Positions 24,935 through 34,654 are shown, counted from the stretch's first letter. The stretch is DNA of 34,887 bases from an uncultured Negativibacillus sp. (GCF_944388365.1 NZ_CALXIN010000017.1:1-34887); one strand, 5' to 3'. Translations and numbers: made by a program. Notes: generated by a model from the letters alone, not told the origin.

Positions 24935-26590
24935 CTACTGCTGTAAGGTAGCGATGATCGACGGAACAAACTGTTTCTTTCGGGATACCATGCCAGGCAG
25001 CAGCAGTCCATCGTCCGGAATCTGGTCGATGTGGTTGGACTGGCGCAGAATCTCCTCTGCCTGCACGCCACAGCACAGCACGATGCTGCTCTCCTCGATG
25101 ATGTTGGTCAGCAGGAAAAAGAGCATGGTGGATGGGTCGTGGCTGATCTTCTCCTTCATCAGCTCTTTGAGTGCTGGAATCAGCTGACGCAGACCCGCAT
25201 CGCTGACCGAGGTGATCTGACCGACGCCGAAGCTGACGCCTGCGGTTGAGAAGGTCTTATAATCCTGATAGAAGATCTCCTCAATCGAACGGGAGGACAG
25301 GTCGCTGCCCGCCTCAAACATTTCCTGGGCATAGGTCGGGATGTCGATCTGTGCAATCTGTGCCAATGCCTCTGCCGCCTGTTTGTCCACCTGGGTGCAG
25401 GTCGGAGAACGGAACATCAATGTATCGGACAGAATCGCCGAGCAGAGCAGTCCGGCAGTCTGACGGTCGATCTCCACGCCGTTTTCCTGGTAGAGCTGGT
25501 AAACGATGGTGGCGGTGCATCCCAACGGCTGATTGCGGAAAAAGACCGGATTGATGCTCTCCAAGCCGCCCAGGCGATGATGGTCGATGATTTCGAGGAT
25601 GTCCGCGCTCTCTACGCCGTCTACCGCCTGATTCTTCTCGTTGTGGTCGACCAGAATGACCTGTTTTTTCTCGGTAGCCAGGAAGGAACGTTTGGAGATC
25701 TGTCCGATATAACGTCTGTGTTCATCCAGAACAGGGAAATAACGGTGGCGTTCCTTCGCCATAACCTCTTTGACATCATCGGTATAGTCGTCCAGCGAGA
25801 AGGACAGGATGTGATGTGCGGTCATGAAAAAGTCGATTGGCATGCTCTGGTTAATCAGTCTTGCAACGGTATAGGAGTCATAAGGGCTGGACAGAATGAT
25901 GCAGCCACGATTTTTTGCACGCTCGATAATCGTTTCGTTTGGCTCTGCATTGGTACACAGAATGATGCAGGACGCACCGATCTCCACCGAGAAAAACTGC
26001 GACTCAAAGCGGTTGCCGATCACTACCATGTCATTTTCGGCAACATAATCGACCATCATCTCAGGGGTATTGGCTGCGATGGTGACTCTGCCGCGGTCGA
26101 AGGTGCCGCTGGTATCTCCACAGATGACCTTGGCTTCCAGCACCTTGACGATATTTTCGTAAGGGGTCTTTGCCTTGGATACAATGCGGTTATCGTAGAC
26201 ATCCATATCCGAAGCGGCGATATTGGAAATAGTGATCAGTCCCTCTGGGCTGCCGTCCTCGCCGGTGATGCACAGGGTGCTGGCGTCATATTCCTTCATC
26301 ATGCTGTATGCCTGTTTAATCGAAATCTTTCCGTCCACCGCAGGCACCTGCTTGATCTCCATATCCGATACTCTGGTGCGGACATTCGCCAGAAACTCTG
26401 GACTTTCCGCTCCAAAATAGGACAGTGCAAAGGCTGTTTCCTTGCTGATCTCACCCGCACGTTTTGGGGTATAGGGTTTACCGGTTAGCTTTGTTTTCAG
26501 ATTTGCATAGGCAATCGCCGAGCAGATCGAGTCGGTATCGGGGTTTTTATGCCCGATGACGATGATTTCTTTTTCTTCGTTAGGCTTCAA
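24935..26590 (-). CDS. Manganese-dependent inorganic pyrophosphatase with CBS and DRTGG domains
   Basis: The cytosolic enzyme hydrolyses pyrophosphate to phosphate, pulling biosynthetic reactions forward. The 551-residue product is a DHH-family (family II) enzyme. It has IVIGHKNPDTDSI (about 10-22) with metal ligands His14, Asp18 and Asp20, LVDHNE, the DHHRLGG signature, and a C-terminal DHHA2 domain ending in SRKKQFVPSI. An insert of about 250 residues holds a split CBS pair around a DRTGG-like domain, as in regulated clostridial enzymes that respond to adenine nucleotides. I prefer the TTG at 26590 (AGAGGAG 8 bases upstream) over an ATG nine codons earlier with only GAGAG before it. Its promoter is at 26657-26685. 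Confidence 0.93.
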   Translation of the reverse strand: MKPNEEKEIIVIGHKNPDTDSICSAIAYANLKTKLTGKPYTPKRAGEISKETAFALSYFGAESPEFLANVRTRVSDMEIKQVPAVDGKISIKQAYSMMKEYDASTLCITGEDGSPEGLITISNIAASDMDVYDNRIVSKAKTPYENIVKVLEAKVICGDTSGTFDRGRVTIAANTPEMMVDYVAENDMVVIGNRFESQFFSVEIGASCIILCTNAEPNETIIERAKNRGCIILSSPYDSYTVARLINQSMPIDFFMTAHHILSFSLDDYTDDVKEVMAKERHRYFPVLDEHRRYIGQISKRSFLATEKKQVILVDHNEKNQAVDGVESADILEIIDHHRLGGLESINPVFFRNQPLGCTATIVYQLYQENGVEIDRQTAGLLCSAILSDTLMFRSPTCTQVDKQAAEALAQIAQIDIPTYAQEMFEAGSDLSSRSIEEIFYQDYKTFSTAGVSFGVGQITSVSDAGLRQLIPALKELMKEKISHDPSTMLFFLLTNIIEESSIVLCCGVQAEEILRQSNHIDQIPDDGLLLPGMVSRKKQFVPSIIATLQQ

Positions 26591-26656
26591 TACAAATTCT
26601 CCTCTCTTACAACGCATCTCTCTATTCTGAACAAAGTTTTTCTCATAGTTATCGTC

Positions 26657-26685
26657 ACTATACCATAATTTTGGATTCCGTACAA
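26657..26685 (-). promoter_or_regulatory. Promoter of the pyrophosphatase gene
   Basis: On the minus strand TGGTATAGT gives an extended -10 (TATAGT, 26657-26662), with TTGTAC (26680-26685) 17 bases upstream. Confidence 0.55.
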
Positions 26686-26779
26686 GGATTTAGTTTGTTA
26701 AAGCAAAAACAATCAGGCTTTCCTTGCCAAACTGCAAAAAAGCCGGCAAATTTAGTTTGCGTATTTTTTAAAAAAGCAC

Positions 26780-26810
26780 TTGACTCTGCCATTGTGTCAG
26801 CCTTTATACT
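26780..26810 (+). promoter_or_regulatory. MerR-type promoter with 19-bp spacer
   Basis: TTGACT (26780-26785) and TATACT (26805-26810) are separated by 19 bases, the over-long spacer that MerR-family activators untwist. The spacer holds the imperfect dyad CTGCCA-TTG-TGTCAG (26786-26800). This strongly suggests autoregulation by the gene that follows. Confidence 0.85.
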
Positions 26811-26849
26811 CTAAGTGAGCTCAAAAACAATGCCTCAGGAGGTAGACAA

Positions 26850-27686
26850 ATGTTTCGTATCGGAGAATTTTCAAAACTGGCAATGGTGAGTGTGCGGATG
26901 CTGCGGCATTACGATGAGATTGGCCTGCTGACTCCCGACACGGTCGATCCTTACACCGGATACCGTTATTACAGCGCGTCTCAGCTTGCTGTCATCGGAC
27001 GAATCCAGCTGTTAAAGGAGATGGGGATTTCTCTATCCCAGATTACCAAGATGCTGGAGCTGCTGGACCAGCCGCAAAAGCTGGAAAGCTTTCTGCAGAT
27101 GCGGCATCTGGAATTACAGCAGCAGCAACAGCAGCTGTCCTGCCAGCTGTCTCTGGTACAGTCAGCCATAGAACGGCTGAGGAAGGAGCAAACGATGAAA
27201 CAATTCCACGTCGAAAAGAGAACATTCCCTCGGATGAAGGTTGCTTGCCTGCGAAAGGTGCTGCCGACCTATGCAGATGAACATCAGCTTTGGGCCCAGA
27301 TGAACCACGCCTTTCAGCTCCTTGATCCTGGAAAAAAGATGTTTGAGAACAAATGTGCCATGGCTGTCTTTTTTGATGAGGGCTTTCGGGAGCAGGATGT
27401 CGATGTCGAGATCCGCGTCCAGCTGTCCGACGACTTTGCCATCGACCAGCCGCCAGTCAACGAAGTTTGTTTTGGTATCCTCCCTCCGGTGACTGCCGCT
27501 ACCGTCATGCTCAACGGCAGCTACGATCAGATCGGTCATGTCTACGAGGAAATTGCACAGTGGGTGGAAGAACATCACTTCCAGATGCAGGGCCCGATGT
27601 TTAATATCTATCACGTATCCCCTGCCATGGACCCTAATCCTGACAACTGGGTCACCGAGGTCTGTGTCCCTCTCAAGGCAGAATAG
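26850..27686 (+). CDS. MerR-family regulator with GyrI-like effector-binding domain
   Basis: The 278-residue product has an N-terminal MerR winged helix (FRIGEFSKLAMVSVRMLRHYDEIGLLTP, 2-29; wing TGYRYYSASQ), a coiled coil with a Gln-rich run (about 75-115), and a GyrI-like C-terminal domain (about 120-278) of the type that binds diverse hydrophobic or cationic drugs in BmrR, BltR and Rob relatives. Such proteins twist promoters with 19-bp spacers to activate efflux or detoxification genes. AGGAGG lies 6 bases upstream of the ATG. It is a single gene between its promoter and a terminator. The ABC exporter pair converges on it and does not share its promoter, so a link is only possible in trans. 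Confidence 0.92.
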   Translation: MFRIGEFSKLAMVSVRMLRHYDEIGLLTPDTVDPYTGYRYYSASQLAVIGRIQLLKEMGISLSQITKMLELLDQPQKLESFLQMRHLELQQQQQQLSCQLSLVQSAIERLRKEQTMKQFHVEKRTFPRMKVACLRKVLPTYADEHQLWAQMNHAFQLLDPGKKMFENKCAMAVFFDEGFREQDVDVEIRVQLSDDFAIDQPPVNEVCFGILPPVTAATVMLNGSYDQIGHVYEEIAQWVEEHHFQMQGPMFNIYHVSPAMDPNPDNWVTEVCVPLKAE

Positions 27687-27699
27687 CTTAAGTCCGCAA

Positions 27700-27729
27700 A
27701 AAGAGCGCTCCCAGACGGGAGCGCTCTTT
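27700..27729. terminator. Bidirectional terminator between the MerR gene and the ABC exporter
   Basis: AAAGAGCGCTCCC (27700-27712) pairs perfectly with GGGAGCGCTCTTT (27717-27729) around AGAC. It separates two convergent genes and ends 3 bases from the exporter stop codon. Confidence 0.9.
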
Positions 27730-27731
27730 CG

Positions 27732-29486
27732 TTATTCTTCGGTCTGTACAAACTGGCTGTAATACAGCTGATGATAAAATCCCTGTTTTTGCAGCAGCTC
27801 TTTGTGGGTACCCTGTTCGATGATCTGTCCGTCCTTCATCACAAGGATGCAATCGGCCTCTCGGATGGTGGAAAGGCGGTGCGCTACCACAAAGCTGGTA
27901 TGTCCCTTCATCATCTCGGCAAATGCCTTCTGGATCTTCAGCTCGGTTCGAGTGTCGATATTGGAGGTCGCTTCGTCCAAAATGAGCATCGAAGGCTTGG
28001 TGAGCATCGCGCGGGCAATACACAGCAGCTGCTTCTGTCCCTGGGAAATGTTGCCGCCGTCCTCCGACAGGATGGTATCATATCCCTGCGGCAGTCGCTT
28101 GATAAAGCTGTGTGCATGCGCTGCTTTGGCTGCTGCGATGATTTCCTCCTCGGTAGCATCCGGCTTTCCATAGGCGATGTTGTCCCGCACTGAGCCCTTG
28201 AACATCCAGGTGTCCTGCAACACCATGCCGTACAGAGAACGCAGTGCTCCGCGTCCAATCTGTTTGACCGGCGTGCCATCCACCCGAATCTCACCTTCGT
28301 CCACATCATAGAAGCGCATCAGCAGGTTAATCATGGTGGTTTTACCGCAGCCGGTCGGTCCGACCAGTGCAATGCGCTGACCTGGCTTGACAGTCAGGTT
28401 AAAATCACGGATAAGCGGATGATTTTTATCGTAGGAAAAGCTGACGTGGTCGATCTCTACATTGCCCTGGCTTTGCTGCGGCTGGGCAGCGTCGGGTGCA
28501 TCCGGCTGCTCCGCCGGTTCGTCGATCAGCGCAAAGACGCGCTTTGCACTTGCCAATGCTGTTTGCAGCTCGGTGACGACGCCGGAAATCTCGTTAAACG
28601 GTTTGGTATACTGGTTTGCATAGGCCAGAAAGCTGGAAAGCGCTCCGACCGAAAAGCTGCCTGCAATGCAGCTTAAAGCGCCAAAGATGGCGACTGCCGC
28701 ATAGACAACTCCATTGACAAAGCGGGTGCAGGGGTTGGTCAGCGAGGAATAAAACTGCGATTTGACGCCGGCGAGATAGAGCTGGCGATTGATCTCATTA
28801 AATTCGTCCTGTGCGCGGTCCTCATAGCAGAATGCTTTGACCACCTTCTGGCTGCCGACCATCTCCTCAATATAACCGCTCAGCTGGCCTCGGATGGCGC
28901 TCTGCGCGCGGAACATCTGAAAGCTATGCTTAGCGATAAACGAAGCGACAAACAGCGACAAGGGAGTGATCACAATGACCACCAATCCCACCTTGAAATT
29001 GAGCGAAAGCATATAGACCAGGGTGATAAGAATGGTAATGACGCCGGTAAACAGCTGGGAAAAACCTTGCAGCAGTCCATCCGAGATGGAGTCAATATCG
29101 TTGATGATGCGGCCGATAATGTCGCCGTGGGAACGGCTGTCGATGAGCGACAGCGGCACTTCCTCCATCTTATTAAAGACAGCGACACGCAAATCCCGCA
29201 CCGTTTTGTAAGCCACCATGTTAGTACACAAGGTCATCAACCACTGAAACAATGCCGCCAGCAGTGCAACGACCATCAACTTAAGCAAAATAGGAGCAAG
29301 CTGACCAAAGTATACCTGCCCTGGTTTTAGAATTTGGTCGATGCCTCGACCGATCAAAACCGGAAGATAGAGGGCAAGCGAAACACTGAGCACAGCGCTG
29401 ACAAGAGCTGCCGCCAGATAACCACCGTAGGGTTTTGTAAAGGTCAGAATTCGTTTGAAAAGTTCGCTGCGTCTCTCGGTATTCAT
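27732..29486 (-). CDS. ABC exporter half-transporter, consensus Walker B subunit
   Basis: The 584-residue protein has an N-terminal six-helix exporter domain (about 20-310) and a C-terminal ATPase domain. Walker A is GPTGCGKT (about 375-382), the signature is the non-canonical ISQGQKQ (about 478-484), and Walker B LILDEATSN has the catalytic Glu (about 500). With its partner it should form a BmrCD/LmrCD-type heterodimeric exporter of drugs or lipids: this subunit supplies Walker A/B to the active site and the altered signature to the degenerate site. AAGGAGGT lies 8 bases before the ATG, which overlaps the partner stop codon by four bases (ATGA). Confidence 0.94.
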   Translation of the reverse strand: MNTERRSELFKRILTFTKPYGGYLAAALVSAVLSVSLALYLPVLIGRGIDQILKPGQVYFGQLAPILLKLMVVALLAALFQWLMTLCTNMVAYKTVRDLRVAVFNKMEEVPLSLIDSRSHGDIIGRIINDIDSISDGLLQGFSQLFTGVITILITLVYMLSLNFKVGLVVIVITPLSLFVASFIAKHSFQMFRAQSAIRGQLSGYIEEMVGSQKVVKAFCYEDRAQDEFNEINRQLYLAGVKSQFYSSLTNPCTRFVNGVVYAAVAIFGALSCIAGSFSVGALSSFLAYANQYTKPFNEISGVVTELQTALASAKRVFALIDEPAEQPDAPDAAQPQQSQGNVEIDHVSFSYDKNHPLIRDFNLTVKPGQRIALVGPTGCGKTTMINLLMRFYDVDEGEIRVDGTPVKQIGRGALRSLYGMVLQDTWMFKGSVRDNIAYGKPDATEEEIIAAAKAAHAHSFIKRLPQGYDTILSEDGGNISQGQKQLLCIARAMLTKPSMLILDEATSNIDTRTELKIQKAFAEMMKGHTSFVVAHRLSTIREADCILVMKDGQIIEQGTHKELLQKQGFYHQLYYSQFVQTEE

Positions 29487-31225
29487 TCTGCCTTACCTCC
29501 TTCCTGTGGCTGTTCGTTCTGGGACCAGTAGATTTCCTGATATTCCTTACAGCTTTGCAGCAGTTGATCGTGGGTTCCGATGCCCACGGCATGTCCATCC
29601 TCCAACACAACGATCTGGTCGGCATAGCGCACACTATTGGCGCGTTGGGACACGATCAGGACGGTCATTTCACCGGAAAGAGAAGCAATAGCGCGGCGCA
29701 GAGCAGCATCGGTCGCGAAGTCCAGTGCGCTCGCACTGTCGTCGAGAATCAGGATTTCCGGTGAGCCGATCAGTGCGCGGGCAATGGTCAGACGCTGCTT
29801 CTGTCCGCCTGACAGATTTTTTCCTCCCTGCAGGATAACACTGTCCAAACCATCCGGCATCCGGCGGACAAACTCCGCCGCCTGCGCAGTTTCCAGCGCT
29901 GTCCAAATCTGTTCGTCGGTGGCGTTGGGGTCCCGCCACTGCATGTTTTTGCGCAGCGTACCCGAAAACAGCACTGCCTTCTGCGGCACCATGCCAATTT
30001 TACGGCGCAGCTGACCGAGCGGATAGTTCTGCACATCGACGCCGTCGACCTGAATACTGCCGTGGGAAGCCTCATAAAAACGGGGAATCAGATTGATCAG
30101 CGTCGATTTTCCGCAGCCGGTGCCGCCGATGATACCGATAGTCTGTCCCTTCCCAATTTCCAGGGAAATATTGCTGAGCGCGTAGTCACTGGCATCGGGA
30201 TAGACAAAGCTGACCTTATCAAACAAAATCTTCGGGCTGTCCGGCTTCGGTTCCACCGGCGCCATACAGCGGTTGGTGATCGACGGCTGCAGCTCCATCA
30301 CCTCACTGACACGGTTTGCCGAGGCAGAGGCTTTGGTGAAGATCACCACCAGATTTGCCACAACAATCATCGCCAGCAAAATCTGATTGAGGTAATTGAC
30401 AAAGGCAATCACCTCTCCCTGGGTCATCTCTCCCATATTCACCTTGATTCCGCCAAACCAGAGGACGGCGGCAATCGCCAGATTGATGATGGTGCTGGTC
30501 AGGGGATTGAGCAGCGCAGAGATTTTTCCCACTGCAATCGAGGTGCTCATCTGGTCATTGCTTGCCTCCAGGAAGCGCGCCTTTTCCCGTTTCTGGCGGG
30601 AAAAGGCGCGGATGACCCGCACACCGGACAGGTTTTCGCGGGCAATCAGCGACAGGCGGTCAAGTTTGCGCTGGATGATGCGATAAAACGGCACCGACCG
30701 GCTCATAATCAGATAGAGCACTAACGCGACCAGAGGGCCTGCCACAAAGAAGATGAGTGCCAATTTCCAGTTGATGAGCAGCGCCATAATGGTAGCGCCG
30801 ATGACCAAGAACGGTGCACGCACTACCAGACGAATCAGCATGGCTACTGCCAGCTGCAGCTGATTGACATCGTTGGTGATGCGGGTAATCAGTGACGGTG
30901 TGCCGATCTGGTCAATCTCTCCGTGCGAAAGGCGGTTGATGTGGGCAAACATCTCGGAGCGCACCACCGTTCCAAAGCCCTGACTTGCCCTGGCAGCGCA
31001 ATACTGACAAATCAGTGCGCACCCCAGTCCCACCAGTCCCAGCAGAATCATCACTGCGCCCATCCGCAAAACATAGACAGTATCGCGATTAGCGATGCCC
31101 ACGTCGATGATTCTTGCCATGACCAGCGGAACGATCAGCTCAAAAATGGCCTCGGTCAGTTTAAACGCCGGACCGATCAGCGTTTCCTTCCAGAATTTTT
31201 TGAGGTACCTAGTAAACTTTAACAT
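29483..31225 (-). CDS. ABC exporter half-transporter, degenerate Walker B subunit
   Basis: The 580-residue partner protein has the same exporter fold. Walker A is GGTGCGKST (about 367-375), the signature is canonical LSGGQKQ (about 473) and Walker B is LILDDSASALD, with Asp replacing the catalytic Glu. Together with the altered signature of the downstream subunit this yields one active and one degenerate ATP site, the hallmark of heterodimeric exporters such as BmrCD and TM287/288. The ATG at 31225 has GGAGG 13 bases upstream, somewhat far. It is the first gene of a two-gene operon with an extended -10 promoter at 31273-31281. The exported substrate is unknown. Confidence 0.94.
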   Translation of the reverse strand: MLKFTRYLKKFWKETLIGPAFKLTEAIFELIVPLVMARIIDVGIANRDTVYVLRMGAVMILLGLVGLGCALICQYCAARASQGFGTVVRSEMFAHINRLSHGEIDQIGTPSLITRITNDVNQLQLAVAMLIRLVVRAPFLVIGATIMALLINWKLALIFFVAGPLVALVLYLIMSRSVPFYRIIQRKLDRLSLIARENLSGVRVIRAFSRQKREKARFLEASNDQMSTSIAVGKISALLNPLTSTIINLAIAAVLWFGGIKVNMGEMTQGEVIAFVNYLNQILLAMIVVANLVVIFTKASASANRVSEVMELQPSITNRCMAPVEPKPDSPKILFDKVSFVYPDASDYALSNISLEIGKGQTIGIIGGTGCGKSTLINLIPRFYEASHGSIQVDGVDVQNYPLGQLRRKIGMVPQKAVLFSGTLRKNMQWRDPNATDEQIWTALETAQAAEFVRRMPDGLDSVILQGGKNLSGGQKQRLTIARALIGSPEILILDDSASALDFATDAALRRAIASLSGEMTVLIVSQRANSVRYADQIVVLEDGHAVGIGTHDQLLQSCKEYQEIYWSQNEQPQEGGKAE

Positions 31226-31272
31226 TCTATTCTCATTTCCTCCGTTGTATCTTCTGCACGTATTGTGATATG

Positions 31273-31281
31273 ATTATAGCA
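31273..31281 (-). promoter_or_regulatory. Extended -10 promoter of the ABC exporter operon
   Basis: On the minus strand TGCTATAAT contains a perfect TATAAT at 31273-31278; no good -35 box is spaced correctly (TTTACA lies 15 bases upstream). The rest of the divergent gap 31226-31448 shows no gene and no clear promoter for the glycosyltransferase. Confidence 0.55.
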
Positions 31282-31448
31282 CATTTTTGACCCTGTAAAA
31301 GATATTTTTTCCCCATCCTCAAGAGGAAGTTTGCTGCGGCTGAAAATTTGTCGTTTTTCATCGCTGGATCTGAGGGATGACGGGAAAAATTTCTTAATGC
31401 CATAAACCGGAACGATCAGGACGAGAAATTTTAGAGGAGGTAATTTTT

Positions 31449-32279
31449 ATGTCACAGATGTTCCGATACAATGTTCTTGTCACACTGGACCGCAACTATT
31501 TAAAGGTGCTGCGCACCATGCTTTATTCTCTGTCTCAGTCGGACAGCACGGGCATTTTCACCGTCTATGTTGCACACAACAGCCTGACCGAGGACGATTT
31601 TGCTGCGCTTCAAGCGGTTCTTCCCCGTACGGAACTGATTGATGTTCCCCTTTCTGAGGAGATGTTTCAGGATGCTCCCATCTCCGACCGCTATCCAAAG
31701 GAGATGTACTACCGCCTGTTTGCCGCACAGTATCTTCCCCAGGAGCTCGACCGCATTTTGTACCTCGATCCCGACCTTGTTGTCATCAACTCTCTGCGCA
31801 GTCTGTACGAGATCGACTTCGGGGACAATCTGTTTGCCGCAGCCTCTCACATTGAAAGCCGGACCTTCAAAAACTTTAACCGGCGACGGCTGCATCTGTC
31901 CGAACAGGCCCGCTACATCAATTCCGGTGTCATGATGATGAACCTGTCGCTGCTGCGCACCCAGCAGGACCCGCAGCAGATCTATCAGTTTATCGAGGAG
32001 CACAAAAACACACTGCTCCTGCCTGACCAGGACGTTGTCAACGCGCTGTACGCCGATCGCACCATCTTTCTGGATCCGCTGATCTACAATCTGGGCGAAA
32101 AATATCTGCGCTTAAAAAACCTGCATCTTCCCAAGGAGGAAAAACTGGGAATCGACTGGGTGCGTCAGCACACTGCCATCATCCATTATTATGGACGCAA
32201 CAAGCCCTGGAAAGAAGGCTACCACGGAAAACTGGGCGTATTTTACGACTTTTTTACCCGAGAACTGGATAACCTGTAA
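31449..32279 (+). CDS. Glycosyltransferase family 8 protein
   Basis: The 276-residue product is a retaining GT-A-fold glycosyltransferase that uses a nucleotide sugar (UDP-glucose or UDP-galactose in most relatives). Visible motifs are NVLVTLDRNYLKVLRTMLYS at the start, the metal-binding DxD in LYLDPDLVVI (about 98-107), NSGVMMMNL (about 158-166), PDQDVVNAL (about 195-203) and the C-terminal HYYGRNKPW (about 240-248). No membrane segment is present. GAGGAGGT lies about 8 bases before the ATG. It is not inside a polysaccharide cluster, so the acceptor is unknown; cell-surface glycan or lipid glycosylation is likely. Confidence 0.93.
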   Translation: MSQMFRYNVLVTLDRNYLKVLRTMLYSLSQSDSTGIFTVYVAHNSLTEDDFAALQAVLPRTELIDVPLSEEMFQDAPISDRYPKEMYYRLFAAQYLPQELDRILYLDPDLVVINSLRSLYEIDFGDNLFAAASHIESRTFKNFNRRRLHLSEQARYINSGVMMMNLSLLRTQQDPQQIYQFIEEHKNTLLLPDQDVVNALYADRTIFLDPLIYNLGEKYLRLKNLHLPKEEKLGIDWVRQHTAIIHYYGRNKPWKEGYHGKLGVFYDFFTRELDNL

Positions 32280-32283
32280 GCTG

Positions 32284-32312
32284 TTGTTTCGCTTTCCCTC
32301 TCGTGTTATACT
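32284..32312 (+). promoter_or_regulatory. Promoter of the small membrane protein gene
   Basis: TTGTTT (32284-32289) and TATACT (32307-32312) are 17 bases apart, and TG at 32304-32305 gives an extended -10. It begins just after the glycosyltransferase stop codon. Confidence 0.6.
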
Positions 32313-32333
32313 GAAACCACAGGAGGTGTGATG

Positions 32334-32630
32334 ATGGAGCAAAAACGAACAGGGCGGATTGCCTGTATGCTTGAGCTTATCGTTGAAACGATTTGCTTTC
32401 TCTGCATCAGCTATCTGCTGGGCTGTGCTACCTATTCTTTTTGGAATCACCCGTTGTTTATTTTGTTTTTCTCGGTCAACTGCTGGCTGCTCTCCCGCTA
32501 TTGGGAGGCACTGCGCCGTCACCTTTCCAAAGGGAAAGCTGCCATTTTGTTTGCACTGGCGCTTGCCGCCTATTTTGGACTGCTGTGTTGGGGCACCCTT
32601 CCGCTGTCCACAGTGCCGGTAACATGGTGA
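32334..32630 (+). CDS. Small membrane protein of unknown function
   Basis: The 98-residue product has three likely membrane helices (about 12-32, 38-54 and 68-86) separated by a basic loop (RYWEALRRHLSKGKAA), with few other charges. I do not recognise the family. AGGAGG (32321-32326) best fits the ATG at 32334 (7 bases); an ATG at 32331 and GTG at 32328 are in frame but closer to the site. It has its own promoter and a strong terminator, so it is an independent unit. Confidence 0.75.
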   Translation: MEQKRTGRIACMLELIVETICFLCISYLLGCATYSFWNHPLFILFFSVNCWLLSRYWEALRRHLSKGKAAILFALALAAYFGLLCWGTLPLSTVPVTW

Positions 32631-32635
32631 TACCT

Positions 32636-32661
32636 GCCGCTCCGATGGAGCGGCTTTTTTT
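32636..32661 (+). terminator. Rho-independent terminator of the small membrane protein gene
   Basis: GCCGCTCC (32636-32643) pairs with GGAGCGGC (32647-32654), followed by seven Ts. It starts 6 bases after the stop codon. Confidence 0.95.
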
Positions 32662-32681
32662 AACCTGGCTGCTGCCTCCTC

Positions 32682-32759
32682 TTGCCCAAAGTCCACCGTC
32701 TATGATACAATTTGAAAAGAACACTGCTCTTTCTTTTGCAGGGCATTTTATGGTACAAT
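32682..32759 (+). promoter_or_regulatory. Two candidate promoters of lepA
   Basis: TTGCCC (32682-32687) with TACAAT (32706-32711, TGA extension) is 18 bases apart. A second extended -10, TGGTACAAT (32751-32759), lies downstream with a poor -35. Both point at lepA, whose start is at 32834. Confidence 0.5.
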
Positions 32760-32833
32760 AGGTTATTGCACCGGACGTTTTGTCCAATGATATAACGAAA
32801 CTGATTTTTGATTTGATAGAAAGGTGAGATTTC

Positions 32834-34654
32834 ATGCCAGACCATTCGCAGAAGGATATCAGCCGTATCCGCAATTTCTGCATTATTGCCCATATCGACC
32901 ACGGCAAGTCGACCCTTGCCGACCGCATCCTGGAAAAAACCCAGGCCATCTCGCTGCGTGAGATGGAGGACCAGCTGCTGGACAACATGGAGCTGGAGCG
33001 GGAACGCGGCATCACCATCAAGGCCCGTGCCGTCAAGGTGGAATATACTGCCAAGGATGGCAACACCTATGAATTCAACCTCATCGACACTCCTGGACAC
33101 GTCGACTTTAACTACGAAGTCTCCCGTTCGCTGGCTGCCTGCGAAGGCGCACTGCTGGTAGTAGACGCCTCCCAGGGCATTGAGGCTCAGACACTTGCCA
33201 ACACCTATCTGGCTGTCGAGCATGATCTGGAGGTCGTTCCGGTCATCAACAAGGTCGACCTTCCCAGTGCAAACCCTGACGTTGTCTGCCACGAGATTGA
33301 GGACATCATCGGCATCCCTGCGCTGGATGCTCCGCGCATCTCGGCAAAGACCGGCTTAAACGTTGAGGACGTGCTCGAACGCATCGTCACCGATATTCCG
33401 GCGCCGAGCGGCGACCCTAACGCTCCTCTGCAGGCGCTGATCTTTGACTCGTATTATGACAGCTACAAGGGCGTTATCGTTTACATCCGCGTCATGCAGG
33501 GCACCGTCCGCCCAGGTGACGACATTTTGATGATGGCCACCGGCGCACAGTTCCATGTGGTCGAGGTCGGCTACATGGGCGCAACCAATCTGGTTCCAAG
33601 CAGCGGACTTGCTGCCGGTGAGGTAGGCTACATCACCGCCAGCATCAAGAGCGTGCGCGACACCGTCGTCGGCGACACCGTCACCCATGCCGATGCTCCT
33701 GCCAAGGAACCGCTCGCCGGTTACCGTCAGGTCAACCCGATGGTATTCTGCGGTATCTACCCTGCTGATGGCGCAAAATATCCTGATCTGCGCGATGCGC
33801 TGGAAAAATTGCAGCTCAACGATGCTTCCCTCTCGTTTGAACCGGAGACCTCCAAGGCGCTGGGCTTTGGCTTCCGCTGCGGCTTTTTGGGACTGCTGCA
33901 CATGGAAATTATCCAGGAACGACTGGAACGTGAGTTTAACCTCGACCTGGTAACCACCGCTCCGAGCGTTATCTATAAGTTAAACATGACCGACGGCACC
34001 ACCATGATGATCGACAACCCGACCAATTATCCTGACCCATCGGACATCGAATCGGCGGAGGAGCCTTATGTTAAGGCCAGCATCTTCTCGCCGTCGTCCT
34101 ACATCGGCACCATTATGGAGCTGTGTCAGGAGCGCCGCGGCGTCTACAAGGACACCAAGTATCTGGACACCGACCGCGTCGAAATTCACTATGAGCTGCC
34201 GCTCAACGAGATTGTCTACGACTTCTTCGATGCGCTCAAATCCCGTACCAAAGGCTATGCTTCCTTTGACTATGAGCTGGCCGGCTACCAGCCATCCAAG
34301 CTGATTAAGCTGGACATCATGATCAGCGGCGAGGTGGTCGATGCGCTCTCCTTTATCGTTCATGCTGACCGTGCCTATTCCCGTGCGCGCAAGATGGCGG
34401 AAAAACTCAAGGAGAACATCCCGCGTCAGATGTTTGAGGTGCCGATTCAGGCGGCTGTCGGCGGCAAGATTATTGCCCGTGAAACGGTCAAGGCATTCCG
34501 CAAGGACGTTCTTGCCAAGTGCTACGGCGGTGACATCACCCGAAAGAAGAAACTGTTGGAAAAACAGAAGGAAGGCAAAAAGAGAATGCGTCAGCTGGGT
34601 TCTGTGGAAGTTCCACAGGAAGCCTTCATGGCAGTTCTCAAGCTGGACGAATAG
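32834..34654 (+). CDS. lepA: Elongation factor 4 (LepA), ribosome-associated GTPase
   Basis: EF4 is a translational GTPase that acts on ribosomes during initiation or stalled elongation and assembly. The 606-residue product has G1 AHIDHGKST (19-27), the switch I motif RGITIKA, G3 DTPGHVDF (about 86-93) and G4 NKVD (139-142). EF-G-like domains II, III and V follow ([10 protein letters not shown] and related motifs), then the LepA-specific C-terminal domain with [19 protein letters not shown] near the end. Length matches E. coli LepA (599) closely. GAAAGGTGAG lies about 6 bases before the ATG. No heat-shock gene follows within the window. Confidence 0.98.
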   Translation: MPDHSQKDISRIRNFCIIAHIDHGKSTLADRILEKTQAISLREMEDQLLDNMELERERGITIKARAVKVEYTAKDGNTYEFNLIDTPGHVDFNYEVSRSLAACEGALLVVDASQGIEAQTLANTYLAVEHDLEVVPVINKVDLPSANPDVVCHEIEDIIGIPALDAPRISAKTGLNVEDVLERIVTDIPAPSGDPNAPLQALIFDSYYDSYKGVIVYIRVMQGTVRPGDDILMMATGAQFHVVEVGYMGATNLVPSSGLAAGEVGYITASIKSVRDTVVGDTVTHADAPAKEPLAGYRQVNPMVFCGIYPADGAKYPDLRDALEKLQLNDASLSFEPETSKALGFGFRCGFLGLLHMEIIQERLEREFNLDLVTTAPSVIYKLNMTDGTTMMIDNPTNYPDPSDIESAEEPYVKASIFSPSSYIGTIMELCQERRGVYKDTKYLDTDRVEIHYELPLNEIVYDFFDALKSRTKGYASFDYELAGYQPSKLIKLDIMISGEVVDALSFIVHADRAYSRARKMAEKLKENIPRQMFEVPIQAAVGGKIIARETVKAFRKDVLAKCYGGDITRKKKLLEKQKEGKKRMRQLGSVEVPQEAFMAVLKLDE

